Shown here: one piece after another, positions 25,185 through 33,746 of the stretch
Layout of the letters: every line of letters starts with the position of its first letter
Numbering within the stretch: position 1 is the stretch's first letter
From: Clostridiales bacterium 1_7_47FAA
GTDB lineage: Bacteria; Bacillota; Clostridia; Lachnospirales; Lachnospiraceae
Reading direction: 5' to 3'
Assembly (NCBI GenBank): GCA_000155435.1
Contig: DS990261.1
Location: 62,001-126,000, forward strand
Length of the DNA: 64,000 bases
The notes under the pieces: model-generated
Seen by the model: the letters and a program-made list of their open reading frames with translations, nothing else
Database searches by the model: none
What the model was told of the DNA's origin: nothing
Program-made: the position numbers and the translations under genes

Positions 25185-25820
25185 ATGACAAAAGAAGAAC
25201 TGGCGTTGGAAATCATAAAACGCCTGAAAAAAGAATATCCGGACGCAGGCTGTACCCTGGATTACAACCAGGCATGGAAGCTGCTGGTCAGTGTCCGCCT
25301 GGCTGCCCAGTGCACGGATGCCAGGGTTAACGTGGTGGTCAAGGAACTGTATGAAAGATATCCGGACGTAGGGGCCCTGGCAGAGGCCAAGGTTGAGGAC
25401 ATTGAACGGATTGTGAAACCCTGCGGCCTGGGGCACAGCAAGGCCAGGGATATAAGCGCCTGCATGAAGATCCTTCAGGAAGAATACGGGGGCAGGGTCC
25501 CCGATGATTTTGACGCCCTTCTCAAGCTGCCGGGTGTGGGACGCAAAAGCGCCAACCTGATCATGGGGGATGTGTTCGGCAAGCCGGCCATTGTCACGGA
25601 CACCCACTGCATCCGCTTGGTGAACCGCATGGGCCTGGTGGATGGGATCAAGGAACCAAAGAAGGTGGAGATGGCTTTGTGGAAGCTGGTTCCGGCCAAG
25701 GAGGGAAGCGATTTCTGCCACAGGCTGGTCTATCATGGACGGGATGTGTGCACGGCCAGGACAAGGCCTCATTGTGATGCATGCTGTCTGAGTGACATTT
25801 GCGCCCGGAATGGGATCTGA
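25185..25820 (+). CDS. nth: Endonuclease III
   Basis: A 211-residue bifunctional DNA glycosylase/AP lyase that removes oxidised pyrimidines in base excision repair. The helix-hairpin-helix LPGVGRKSANLI supplies the catalytic Lys, and TDTHCIRL supplies the catalytic Asp. A C-terminal 4Fe-4S loop has four cysteines (CTARTRPHCDACCLSDIC). The first loop spacing is seven residues rather than the six of E. coli. ATG 25185 follows GGAGGA by eight bases. It precedes the hybrid kinase gene by 67 bp. Confidence 0.95.
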   Translation: MTKEELALEIIKRLKKEYPDAGCTLDYNQAWKLLVSVRLAAQCTDARVNVVVKELYERYPDVGALAEAKVEDIERIVKPCGLGHSKARDISACMKILQEEYGGRVPDDFDALLKLPGVGRKSANLIMGDVFGKPAIVTDTHCIRLVNRMGLVDGIKEPKKVEMALWKLVPAKEGSDFCHRLVYHGRDVCTARTRPHCDACCLSDICARNGI

Positions 25821-25887
25821 GAGGCGGACATAAAGATAAGTAAGGCATAAGAGGATGTCCACATAACAGAGAAGGCGGTTTTTAATA

Positions 25888-28800
25888 GTGAAGAATTGGG
25901 ATGGAAGAACAAACCACAGGCGTCTGGAAGAGGCAAAGGAGATGGCCAGCCGGATGATGCATATGCATTACTGTGAAAATGACGTGAATGGGATTGCTTC
26001 CCTGTTTGCCCCGGATGTTCTGTGGATGGGGGCAGGGGAGGAAGAGTATATTGCGGGCCGGGAAGCGTGCGTGGAGGCATTTGCGCAGATGAAAGGCAGC
26101 ATTCCGCGGTGCAATATATGGAATGAGGAATATGACGCCATACAGCCTTCAGATGGAATCTATATCGTTACAGGACGGATGTGGATTGCCACGGATCCCA
26201 GCACCCGGATGTACCTGAAGGTACATCAGCGGGTGTCCTTTGTATTTCAGGACCAGGGGGACAGGCTGTCCTGCGCGCATATCCACTGTTCCAATCCATA
26301 TCAGGAGATGATGGAGGGGGAAAAGTTTCCTGAAAAGATAGGCCGCCAGTCATTTGACTATGTAGAGGAGCGCATGAGGATCCTGGAGGAGGAGATGCGC
26401 CAGAAGAACCGGCAGATGGAGGTAATCATGTCCTCCATTGCAGGCGGGCTGAAAATCAGCAATGATGATGATACCTATTCCTATGCCTTTGTCAGCAGGG
26501 AAGCAGCGGCCCTGTTTGGATATACGGTGGATGAATTCATGGAAGTCACAGGGGGGACTGCGGTGGGCAATGTGTATCCGCCTGACCTGCCCGGCGCACT
26601 GGCTGACTGCGAAGCAGCATTTAAGGACGGCGGCCTTACCTACTCCACCCGCTACAGGGTGCGCTGTAAGGACGGGAGCCTTAAATGGATTATCGACAGC
26701 GGCAAGAAGGCCCGGGATGCAGAGGGCAGATGGATGGTGAACAGCCTATATCTGGATATTACCCAGTCAGAGGCGAATGCCCAGCGTCTGAGGGAACAGA
26801 CAGAACTGCTGGCCAGCATTTATGACACCGTGCCCTGCGGCATCATCCGCTTTGTACGGGGCCGGGACGGCGGTTACAGGCTGATTTCAACCAACCGCAC
26901 GGCCATCCGGTTACTGGGTTACGGCACCATGGAGGAGGGGCTGGCGGACTGGCACGATGGGGTGCTGGGAAATGTGCTGCCCCAGGACCAGGAGATGCTG
27001 CGCAGCTGCTATATGGAACTGAGGCAGCCGGGCGACCGGCAGGACAGGGAATACCGGGCCAGGTGGAAGGACGGATCCGTCCACTGGCTGGAAGGGACCA
27101 ACATGGTGGTCTCCGCCACCCCGCAGGGGGACCATATCATCCAGCGGACCATAGTGGATATCACACAGCGCAAGGCGCTGCAGATACAGCTGGAACGGGA
27201 ACAGGAGATGTACCGGGTGTCCATGGAAGCCAGCGCGGCCGTGATGTTTGAATACCTGATGGATGAGGATGTGTTCATCAGCTATGAACCGCGGCCGGGC
27301 ATGGGAGTCTGCAGGCATGAACTTCACGATTATTCCAACATCCTTCTGGAACAGAAAATCATCCACCCGGACGATATCCCCATTGTGATTGATAATATCT
27401 GTAAGGGACGGGCGGAGACATTCGAAGTGCGCTGTTCCACGCCGGCGGGGCGTCCGGGGGATTATGTATGGTACAGGGTGAACAGCCGCCTGATCATGGA
27501 GGATGGGAAGCCGGGCCGTGTGGTGGGCGCTCTTTATAATATCCATGAGATGAAGTCCCTTTTGTTTGAAAACAGCGAACACCTGTATATGAACCAGTCA
27601 GCCCTGCAGGCGATCAACGGTGTGTATGTCAGCATGTTCTATGTGAATCTCATACAGGACAGTTATTATGCTGTCCGGCTTCCGGATGCAGGCAGGAAGA
27701 GGACATTGTCCAGGGCAGGACGGTTTTCGGAAAGCCTGAACCAGTATATCCTGGAACAGACGGACGAGGCTGACCGGGAGCGGGTGAAGTCCATGTGCGC
27801 CAGGGACTGGCTGCTCCGGGAAATCAACCAGGAAAATGAGCATATGGAGGCAGAGTTCCGTCTGGCCGGACCGGAGGACGGGGCATCATGGTACCGTCTG
27901 GAAATCCATCTGGTGGCCATGGAGCAAAACAGGCCCAAGACCATCATCATTGCAATCCGCAACATCAGTTCCGAGAAGCAGAAGGAACTGGAACACAGGG
28001 AAGAGGAGAAAAAGGCAAAACAGGCCCTTGAGGAGGCATATGCCGCTGTTAACCGGGCCAACCAGGCCAAATCCGAATTCCTGTCCAGGATGAGCCATGA
28101 TATCCGTACCCCCATGAATGCCATTCTGGGAATGGCCGCTGTTGCGGAACACAATCTGGATAAAGGGGATAAGGTAAAGGACTGCCTTTCAAAGATACAT
28201 ACTTCAGGGGACCATCTCCTGGAGCTGATCAATGCGGTGCTGGATATGTCAAAGATAGAATCCGGCAGCATCTGTCTTGCGGAAAACCCGTTCAGCCTGT
28301 CCTGTATGATGGATGAGGTGGCGCAGATCATCCAGACGGACATAGGGCGGAAAGGTCAGCATCTGTCCGTGCATATGCAAGGGCTGGGGCATGACGCCGT
28401 GTACGGGGATATGGTCCGGGTCAAGGAAATCCTTCTCAATCTCCTGTCCAATGCGGTTAAATATACCCCGGAAAATGGAACCATCCAGGTATCCCTGGAA
28501 GAAAAGCTGTCCAGCCAGAGCGGCGTGGGCTGTTTTGAGTTCATTGTGGAGGATGACGGAATCGGCATGTCCCCGGAATTTCAGGAAAAGATGTTCACTC
28601 CGTTTGAGCGGGCGGAGGACGAGCGGGTCAGCCAGATTCAGGGAACGGGGCTGGGGCTTCCCATTACCCGCAACCTGGTGCAGATGATGAACGGGACCAT
28701 CGGTGTGGAGAGCCATCTGAATAAAGGGACCAGGTTCGTGGTAACCATATATCTGAAACTGGTGGACCAGGATAAAACCCGCAGGCAGGAACCGGAAGCC

Positions 28801-29220
28801 ATATCTGAAGTCCCAAGGACATTCCGGCCGGGTACCAGGATCCTACTGGCAGAAGATAATGAACTGAACCGGGAAATCGTAAAGGAGCTTCTGTCCCTGT
28901 GCGGACTGGAGATAACATGCGCTGTAAATGGCCGGGAGGCAGTGGAGTTATTTGAAAAGAATCCCCCGGGAACCTACGGGCTTATACTTATGGATATCCA
29001 GATGCCGGTCCTTGACGGATACGGCGCGTCCATGGCCATCCGCCGGATGAGCGTGGATGGAAGGCGTCCGGATGGGGCCGGGATTCCCATTATCGCCCTG
29101 ACAGCCAACGCCTTTGCAGATGATGCATATAAGGCGAAACAGGCCGGGATGAATGAACACGTCACCAAGCCCCTGGACCTGGACCACCTGCTGGAGACAA
29201 TGCACCGGTGGATGGATTAA
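25888..29220 (+). CDS. Soluble hybrid histidine kinase with NTF2-like, PAS and receiver domains
   Basis: 1110 residues with no membrane helix. Order: NTF2/SnoaL-like domain (about 10-150; FAPDVLWMGAGEEEYIAG), short coiled coil (155-180), PAS (185-295), PAS (305-435), PAS (440-570), a PAS-like segment (600-715), coiled coil, HisKA with the phosphoacceptor His at 737 (SRMSHDIRTPMNAILGM), HATPase (about 845-955; N box LLSNAVKYTPENG and G boxes DDGIGM, GTGLGLP), and REC (about 985-1108) with the phosphoacceptor Asp at 1036 (LILMDIQMPVLDG). No output domain, so it needs a partner phosphotransfer protein or regulator. Start GTG 25888, ribosome site GAAGGCGG. NTF2-like folds bind small molecules, so this is a plausible cytosolic sensor. 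Confidence 0.9.
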   Translation: MKNWDGRTNHRRLEEAKEMASRMMHMHYCENDVNGIASLFAPDVLWMGAGEEEYIAGREACVEAFAQMKGSIPRCNIWNEEYDAIQPSDGIYIVTGRMWIATDPSTRMYLKVHQRVSFVFQDQGDRLSCAHIHCSNPYQEMMEGEKFPEKIGRQSFDYVEERMRILEEEMRQKNRQMEVIMSSIAGGLKISNDDDTYSYAFVSREAAALFGYTVDEFMEVTGGTAVGNVYPPDLPGALADCEAAFKDGGLTYSTRYRVRCKDGSLKWIIDSGKKARDAEGRWMVNSLYLDITQSEANAQRLREQTELLASIYDTVPCGIIRFVRGRDGGYRLISTNRTAIRLLGYGTMEEGLADWHDGVLGNVLPQDQEMLRSCYMELRQPGDRQDREYRARWKDGSVHWLEGTNMVVSATPQGDHIIQRTIVDITQRKALQIQLEREQEMYRVSMEASAAVMFEYLMDEDVFISYEPRPGMGVCRHELHDYSNILLEQKIIHPDDIPIVIDNICKGRAETFEVRCSTPAGRPGDYVWYRVNSRLIMEDGKPGRVVGALYNIHEMKSLLFENSEHLYMNQSALQAINGVYVSMFYVNLIQDSYYAVRLPDAGRKRTLSRAGRFSESLNQYILEQTDEADRERVKSMCARDWLLREINQENEHMEAEFRLAGPEDGASWYRLEIHLVAMEQNRPKTIIIAIRNISSEKQKELEHREEEKKAKQALEEAYAAVNRANQAKSEFLSRMSHDIRTPMNAILGMAAVAEHNLDKGDKVKDCLSKIHTSGDHLLELINAVLDMSKIESGSICLAENPFSLSCMMDEVAQIIQTDIGRKGQHLSVHMQGLGHDAVYGDMVRVKEILLNLLSNAVKYTPENGTIQVSLEEKLSSQSGVGCFEFIVEDDGIGMSPEFQEKMFTPFERAEDERVSQIQGTGLGLPITRNLVQMMNGTIGVESHLNKGTRFVVTIYLKLVDQDKTRRQEPEAISEVPRTFRPGTRILLAEDNELNREIVKELLSLCGLEITCAVNGREAVELFEKNPPGTYGLILMDIQMPVLDGYGASMAIRRMSVDGRRPDGAGIPIIALTANAFADDAYKAKQAGMNEHVTKPLDLDHLLETMHRWMD

Positions 29221-29251
29221 TTAATGATAGGATGAAGTAAGAGGTGAAGGA

Positions 29252-30124
29252 ATGAGAACAGGAATCGTTGTAGAAGGCGGCGGGATGCGCGGTATATATG
29301 GAGCCGGCGTCCTGGACGTGCTTCTGGAGGATGACATACAGGCAGACGGCCTTATCGGCGTGTCTGCCGGGGCAATTCACGGATGCAGCTTTGTCTCAGG
29401 ACAGAAGGGACGCTCCATCCGGTATAACCTGAAGTACAGCCGCGACCCAAGATACATGAGCATGCGGTCCTTAATCAGGACAGGGGATATGTTTGGGATA
29501 GATTTCTGTTACCACGAACTGCCGGAAAAGTTAGACCCATTTGATAATGAGACATTTGAGGCAGCCAGGACGGAATACTATGTCACATGCACGGATGTGG
29601 AGACAGGCAGGCCCGTGTACCATCACTGTCCCAGCCTGAGGGGAAACCTGATTGACTGGGTGCGGGCTTCCGCCTCCATGCCTCTGGCCTCCCGGATCGT
29701 GGAACTGGATGGGAGGAAGCTGTTGGACGGGGGCGTGGCTGATTCCATCCCGGTCATGGCGTTCCGGAAGATGGGATTTAAAAAGAATCTTGTGATACTG
29801 ACCCGTCCCGCGGGATACCGTAAGAAACCGAATCCCATGATGCCCATGATACGCAGGGTGTTCAGGGAGTACCCTGAATTCGTGGAGACGGCGGCCTGCC
29901 GCCACCTGGTGTATAACCGGGAACTGGACGAGATCAGCCGTCTGGAGCGGGAAGGGGAGATACTGGTCATACGTCCAAGCCAGCGCATCGAAATCAGCCG
30001 TACCGAGCGCAGGCCGGAGCGGATTGAACAGATGTACAGGCTGGGAAGGGAAGACGCCCTGAAGGCGCTTTCAGATATAAAGGAGTTCATGGGGGCTTCA
30101 GGGAAGCGGAAAGGAGATTTGTGA
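29252..30124 (+). CDS. Patatin-like phospholipase (YjjU/RssA type)
   Basis: A 290-residue patatin-like acyl hydrolase: glycine-rich oxyanion loop EGGGMRG (residues 8-14), nucleophile in GVSAG (about 37-41) and the catalytic Asp in DGG (about 159-161), an intact Ser-Asp dyad. No signal peptide. Family members hydrolyse phospholipids or other acyl esters; the substrate in gut Firmicutes is mostly unknown. Its TGA overlaps the ATG of the next gene (TGATG), so the two are probably translated in step. Confidence 0.9.
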   Translation: MRTGIVVEGGGMRGIYGAGVLDVLLEDDIQADGLIGVSAGAIHGCSFVSGQKGRSIRYNLKYSRDPRYMSMRSLIRTGDMFGIDFCYHELPEKLDPFDNETFEAARTEYYVTCTDVETGRPVYHHCPSLRGNLIDWVRASASMPLASRIVELDGRKLLDGGVADSIPVMAFRKMGFKKNLVILTRPAGYRKKPNPMMPMIRRVFREYPEFVETAACRHLVYNRELDEISRLEREGEILVIRPSQRIEISRTERRPERIEQMYRLGREDALKALSDIKEFMGASGKRKGDL

Positions 30125-30558
30125 TGGAATACAGGAAGTTTGGACATAAGCTGGTACTCAGGCTGGACCCGGAGGAAGAGGTGGTGCAGTGCCTGACGGA
30201 GCTTTGTGAGAAGGAGGATATCAGGCTGGCAGAGGTCTCAGGGCTGGGAGCTGCCTCTGAGGTGGAACTTGGCCTGTTTGATACGGATACAAAATCATTT
30301 CAGGGAAAATGCTTCAGGGGGGCATATGAAATCGCAACCCTGACAGGCAGTGTGACGAGGAAGGATGGGGAACCATACCTGCACCTCCATACGGTGATAG
30401 GAAACCCGGTCAAGGGCGAATGCCATGGCGGCCACATGGTCCGGGCCGTCATCAGCGCGACCGCTGAGATTTTCGTGGACATCCTGCCAGGGGAAACCGG
30501 ACGGAAGATGAACGATAGGATTGGCCTGAACCTGTTTGAGTTCCCGGAATCCCGGTAA
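30124..30558 (+). CDS. PPC/DUF296 domain protein (AF0104/ALDC/PTD fold)
   Basis: A 144-residue single-domain protein of the PPC/DUF296 family. RLDPEEEVVQCL and the LHLHTVIG...GECHGGHMV histidines (possible metal site) are typical. In bacteria such stand-alone domains are uncharacterised trimers, sometimes annotated as DNA-binding by analogy to plant AT-hook proteins that carry the same domain. The start overlaps the patatin stop. It is followed eight bases later by the FadR-type regulator. Confidence 0.85.
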   Translation: MEYRKFGHKLVLRLDPEEEVVQCLTELCEKEDIRLAEVSGLGAASEVELGLFDTDTKSFQGKCFRGAYEIATLTGSVTRKDGEPYLHLHTVIGNPVKGECHGGHMVRAVISATAEIFVDILPGETGRKMNDRIGLNLFEFPESR

Positions 30559-30565
30559 ACAGGAC

Positions 30566-31246
30566 ATGGAAAAGGTAAACCAGAAATCCCTGCCTGAACG
30601 GACCGCAGATGCCATCATGTCCATGCTCCACCATGAAAATTACGGGGTAGGACAGAAGCTTCCCAATGAAATCAGGATGGCGGAGCGTTTCGAGGTCAGC
30701 CGTTCCACCATCCGTCAGGCGGAGAAAATCCTTGAACAGAGGGGAATCCTGGACATTGAGCGCGGGGCGGGCACATTCGTATCCGGCAGTATGGGGATGA
30801 ATGAGGATCCTTTGGGATTTTCCCTTATTTATGATAAAACCAAGCTGGCCAGGGACCTACTGGAACTGCGCCTGCTCATAGAACCCAAGTCCGCTTCCCT
30901 GGCAGCCCAGAACGCAAAGCGGCAGGACACGGAACTGCTGTTCCGGCTGTGTGATGAACTGGAGGCCATGGTGGCGGCTGGTGAGAATTACGTGAGGAAG
31001 GACATGGAATTCCACCAGGCGGTGGCCAACTGCAGCCAGAATGCGGCAATCCACAACCTGATTCCCTATATCCATCAGATGCTGGTGCTTCACGACAGCA
31101 TTTCCACCAACCGCCATATGGAGGAGACGGTAAAGGAGCACAGGCGTATTGCCAGGGCCATTGCGCAAAGGCGGGGCGCGGATGCATATGACGCCATGGA
31201 GTTTCATCTGATGGTCATACGCAGCCGGCTGATGGAGGACTGGTGA
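30566..31246 (+). CDS. FadR-subfamily GntR transcriptional regulator
   Basis: A 226-residue regulator: winged helix at about 8-75 (LPNEIRMAERFEVSRSTIRQ) and an all-helical FCD effector domain (about 90-220) with the metal-binding His positions (EFHQAV, EHRRI, EFHLMV). FCD domains bind organic acids, often sugar acids. It sits just upstream of the polyol dehydrogenase and sugar genes and may control them; two direct repeats in the following gap are candidate sites. ATG 30566 has no strong ribosome site, which suits coupling to the gene before it. Confidence 0.85.
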   Translation: MEKVNQKSLPERTADAIMSMLHHENYGVGQKLPNEIRMAERFEVSRSTIRQAEKILEQRGILDIERGAGTFVSGSMGMNEDPLGFSLIYDKTKLARDLLELRLLIEPKSASLAAQNAKRQDTELLFRLCDELEAMVAAGENYVRKDMEFHQAVANCSQNAAIHNLIPYIHQMLVLHDSISTNRHMEETVKEHRRIARAIAQRRGADAYDAMEFHLMVIRSRLMEDW

Positions 31247-31263
31247 CGGTGCGCGGGAAGCAG

Positions 31264-31313
31264 CGGATAGGAATGGACAAATGGGAATAGCCGGATAGAA
31301 ATAGACAAATTTG
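31264..31313. promoter_or_regulatory. Direct repeats and palindrome upstream of the polyol dehydrogenase
   Basis: Two 20-bp copies, cggatagRaatRgacaaatK, start at 31264 and 31292, and the second runs into an ACAAATTTGT palindrome (31304-31313). Likely a regulator binding region between the FadR-type gene and the dehydrogenase gene. Confidence 0.45.
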
Positions 31314-31436
31314 TATAAAAATATATGACAATGGCCAGAAGTGATTAGAAAAACAGAGGTCCTGTTGAAGCCCGGAATCCGGGATGGTATGATGCATCCA
31401 GAATCAATTTCAGAAAAAGGAAGGGATGCATATATC

Positions 31437-32534
31437 ATGGAGAAGATTGTGTTGGACAGCGCCATAAAATTCGGGGCAGGCCGTTACCGCCAGGACAGGA
31501 ATATCCTGAAGGAGTGCGGACAGGAGATACGCCGGTTTGGGAAAAAGGCGTTTGTGATAGCGGGACCCAGGGCCTTTGATGCGGTTAAGGAGCAGCTGCT
31601 TTTGGGATTTGAGGCAGCGGGCCTGGATTATGTGGTGGAGATTTACAGCGGTCCCTGCAGCTTTGAGGCGGCAGAGGAATACGCGGGGAAATGCCTGGCA
31701 GCCGGCTGCGACGAGGTGGTTGGGGTGGGCGGAGGAAGGATCATGGATTTCTCCAAGGCCCTGGCCGAGACAGCAGGGCTTGGAACGGTGAATATCCCCA
31801 CCTCCATAGCCACATGCGCTGCATTTACGGCCATGAGCGTCATGTATACACCAGAGGGGGCCAAGAGGACCTGCTGGAGGTTTGAGCATGAGGTGGATGC
31901 CGTCCTGGTGGACATGGACGTGATAGCAGGCTGTCCCGTCCGCTATGCGGCCGCGGGCATCCTGGATGCCATGGCCAAGCGGATTGAAATCCAGAATGGC
32001 AAGCCGGTAATGACACTGGAGGAGAACCGTTTTGACCTGTTCACCGCATTCAGGATGTCGGAGTATACCTATGATGTACTGGAGCAATACGGTCCCCAGG
32101 CCGTCGAGGACATCCGGTGCCACAAGGTTACCAAGGCAGTTGAGGACATAACCTTCATCAACATAGCGGTAACAGGCGTCATAGCCAATATAACCAAGAG
32201 CTTCAGCCAGTCCGCCCTTGGCCACATGATGTATGACGGGGTGCGCACCTTCTTCACAAAGGAAGCCGAAGCAGCCCTGCACGGTGAAATCGTGGCCGTG
32301 GCGCTGTTTGCCCAGCTCTACTACAACCAGCTGGAGGGGGAGATGGAGCAGCTTAAGCGGTTCATGGAGCGTTTGGACATGCCCCTTACCCTGGACGCCC
32401 TGGGCGTGGCATGCAATGAGGAAAACCTTGGGATCCTGGAAGGATATCTCATTGATTCTCCTTATGTGGGACAGGACCAGGAGAGCCTCAGGCGCCTGCA
32501 CGGTGCCATGGGGATGATGGGGGCGCGGATGTGA
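31437..32534 (+). CDS. Iron-containing/glycerol-dehydrogenase-family alcohol dehydrogenase
   Basis: A 365-residue NAD-dependent dehydrogenase of the GldA type. The nucleotide-binding GVGGGRIMDFSKAL motif is present, as are metal ligands consistent with the family: Asp in AGILDAMAK, His in ALGHMMYDG and His in ALHGEIVAV. It would interconvert a polyol or alcohol with a ketone or aldehyde; glycerol itself is not certain. It stands at the head of the sugar island, so reduction or oxidation of a product of sugar breakdown is plausible. ATG 31437 follows AAAGGAAGGG. A long hairpin separates it from the AraC gene. Confidence 0.85.
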   Translation: MEKIVLDSAIKFGAGRYRQDRNILKECGQEIRRFGKKAFVIAGPRAFDAVKEQLLLGFEAAGLDYVVEIYSGPCSFEAAEEYAGKCLAAGCDEVVGVGGGRIMDFSKALAETAGLGTVNIPTSIATCAAFTAMSVMYTPEGAKRTCWRFEHEVDAVLVDMDVIAGCPVRYAAAGILDAMAKRIEIQNGKPVMTLEENRFDLFTAFRMSEYTYDVLEQYGPQAVEDIRCHKVTKAVEDITFINIAVTGVIANITKSFSQSALGHMMYDGVRTFFTKEAEAALHGEIVAVALFAQLYYNQLEGEMEQLKRFMERLDMPLTLDALGVACNEENLGILEGYLIDSPYVGQDQESLRRLHGAMGMMGARM

Positions 32535-32566
32535 TTGGCGGATAATTGAAAAAAGCGGGGAGCAGC

Positions 32567-32610
32567 ATTCCGGGCCGGGAAACCTTTTTAAAGGTTCCCG
32601 GCCCGGAATA
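32567..32610. terminator. Long GC-rich hairpin after the polyol dehydrogenase gene
   Basis: About 20-bp arms around AAACCTTTTTAAAGG with a single bulged A. No clear T-run follows, but the size and site suggest a terminator. Confidence 0.6.
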
Positions 32611-32744
32611 CGTTGGATTCTTATTCCAATTCCCCGGCATTTCTGATAGAATGAAAAGAGCAAGAAATAGTTGTATGAGGAACAGCGTCATAAGCGGTAT
32701 CAGGAGCTGCTCACGTGTTTATATGTGCAGGAGGGGGGATGGAC

Positions 32745-33575
32745 ATGGATTATAAGCATGAACTGGTTATTCCCAATGAGGATCTGCCATTCAGGATGTT
32801 CCTGTTTGAGGGCAGGGACGGCAATTACAGGGTGGCGAAGCACTGGCACCGTTCGGTCGAGGTTTTCCTTGTGCTGGACGGGCAGATGGAATTTTTCATC
32901 AACAATAAAAGGCTTCCGCTGAAGGCGGCTGATTTTGTGATAGTCAATTCCAATGAAATCCATTCCATCGAGGTCCCGGACCCTAATACCACCATTGTGG
33001 TGCAGATACCGGTTTCCTGTTTTGCCGGGTATCTGGAGGAAGGGGATTATGCGCTGTTTACCAAGCAGGAAGAGGAGGATAACCTGAACCTGGTGCAGCT
33101 GATCGTACGGATGTACCGTACCTATGAACAAAAGGAGTTTGGGTATGAGCTGAAGGTTAAGAGCCTGTTTTTAGAACTGCTTTACCTGCTTGTCACACGG
33201 TTCATGAAGAAGGAGGACGACCAGGGCAGTATCCGTCAGAAGCGCCATCTGGACAAGCTGTCCAATATAACCGCGTATCTGAAGAATAATTATGATAAGG
33301 ATATTACATTGGAGAGCGTGGCGGCTACCTTCGGCTTTTCCCCCACCTATCTTTCAAGGATGTTCAAACGGTATGCCAGCGTCAGCTACAAGACCTATCT
33401 CCTGGACCTGAGGACGGAGTACGGACTCAGGGAAATGATGAATACCAGCCACAGCTTAAGCGAAGTTGCGCTGAACAACGGATTTCCCAATGGACGGGCT
33501 TTTTCCAAGGCATTTGTGAAGCGGTACGGGTGCCTGCCCAGCGAATACAGGAAGGTGATGGACGGGGATGGTTAA
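32745..33575 (+). CDS. AraC-family regulator with cupin sensor domain
   Basis: A 276-residue regulator: N-terminal cupin (about 15-110; HWHRSVEVFLVLDGQMEFFI, then NSNEIHSIEV) and two C-terminal helix-turn-helix motifs (about 175-272; ITLESVAATFGFSPTYLSRM and SLSEVALNNGFPNGRAFSKA). The cupin probably binds a sugar. It lies just before xylulokinase, whose promoter shows a good -10 but poor -35, as expected of an activator-dependent promoter. ATG 32745 is seven bases from GGAGGGG. Confidence 0.9.
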   Translation: MDYKHELVIPNEDLPFRMFLFEGRDGNYRVAKHWHRSVEVFLVLDGQMEFFINNKRLPLKAADFVIVNSNEIHSIEVPDPNTTIVVQIPVSCFAGYLEEGDYALFTKQEEEDNLNLVQLIVRMYRTYEQKEFGYELKVKSLFLELLYLLVTRFMKKEDDQGSIRQKRHLDKLSNITAYLKNNYDKDITLESVAATFGFSPTYLSRMFKRYASVSYKTYLLDLRTEYGLREMMNTSHSLSEVALNNGFPNGRAFSKAFVKRYGCLPSEYRKVMDGDG

Positions 33576-33668
33576 AATGTCTGCCCATCCAGGGAAGGAA
33601 GGGTGAAAAGGGCAAAAAAGTGCTGTCATGAAGTCAAGTTTGAATCTGGAAAGACAATCCTGTTCTGG

Positions 33669-33674
33669 TATAAT
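33669..33674 (+). promoter_or_regulatory. -10 box before xylulokinase
   Basis: TATAAT at 33669-33674 with no credible -35 at 16-18 bases. Suggests activation, perhaps by the adjacent AraC protein. Confidence 0.4.
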
Positions 33675-33746
33675 CGTAGGTAGATGCGTTTACAGCAGGT
33701 TCCAGGTACTGGAATCATAAGCTGCCGGAGAAAGGGGAAGGGCAAG

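Noticed and set aside
31410-32663. 417-codon frame antisense to the polyol dehydrogenase gene
   Set aside because: Mirrors a clear dehydrogenase gene on the other strand; composition typical of a GC-rich shadow frame.
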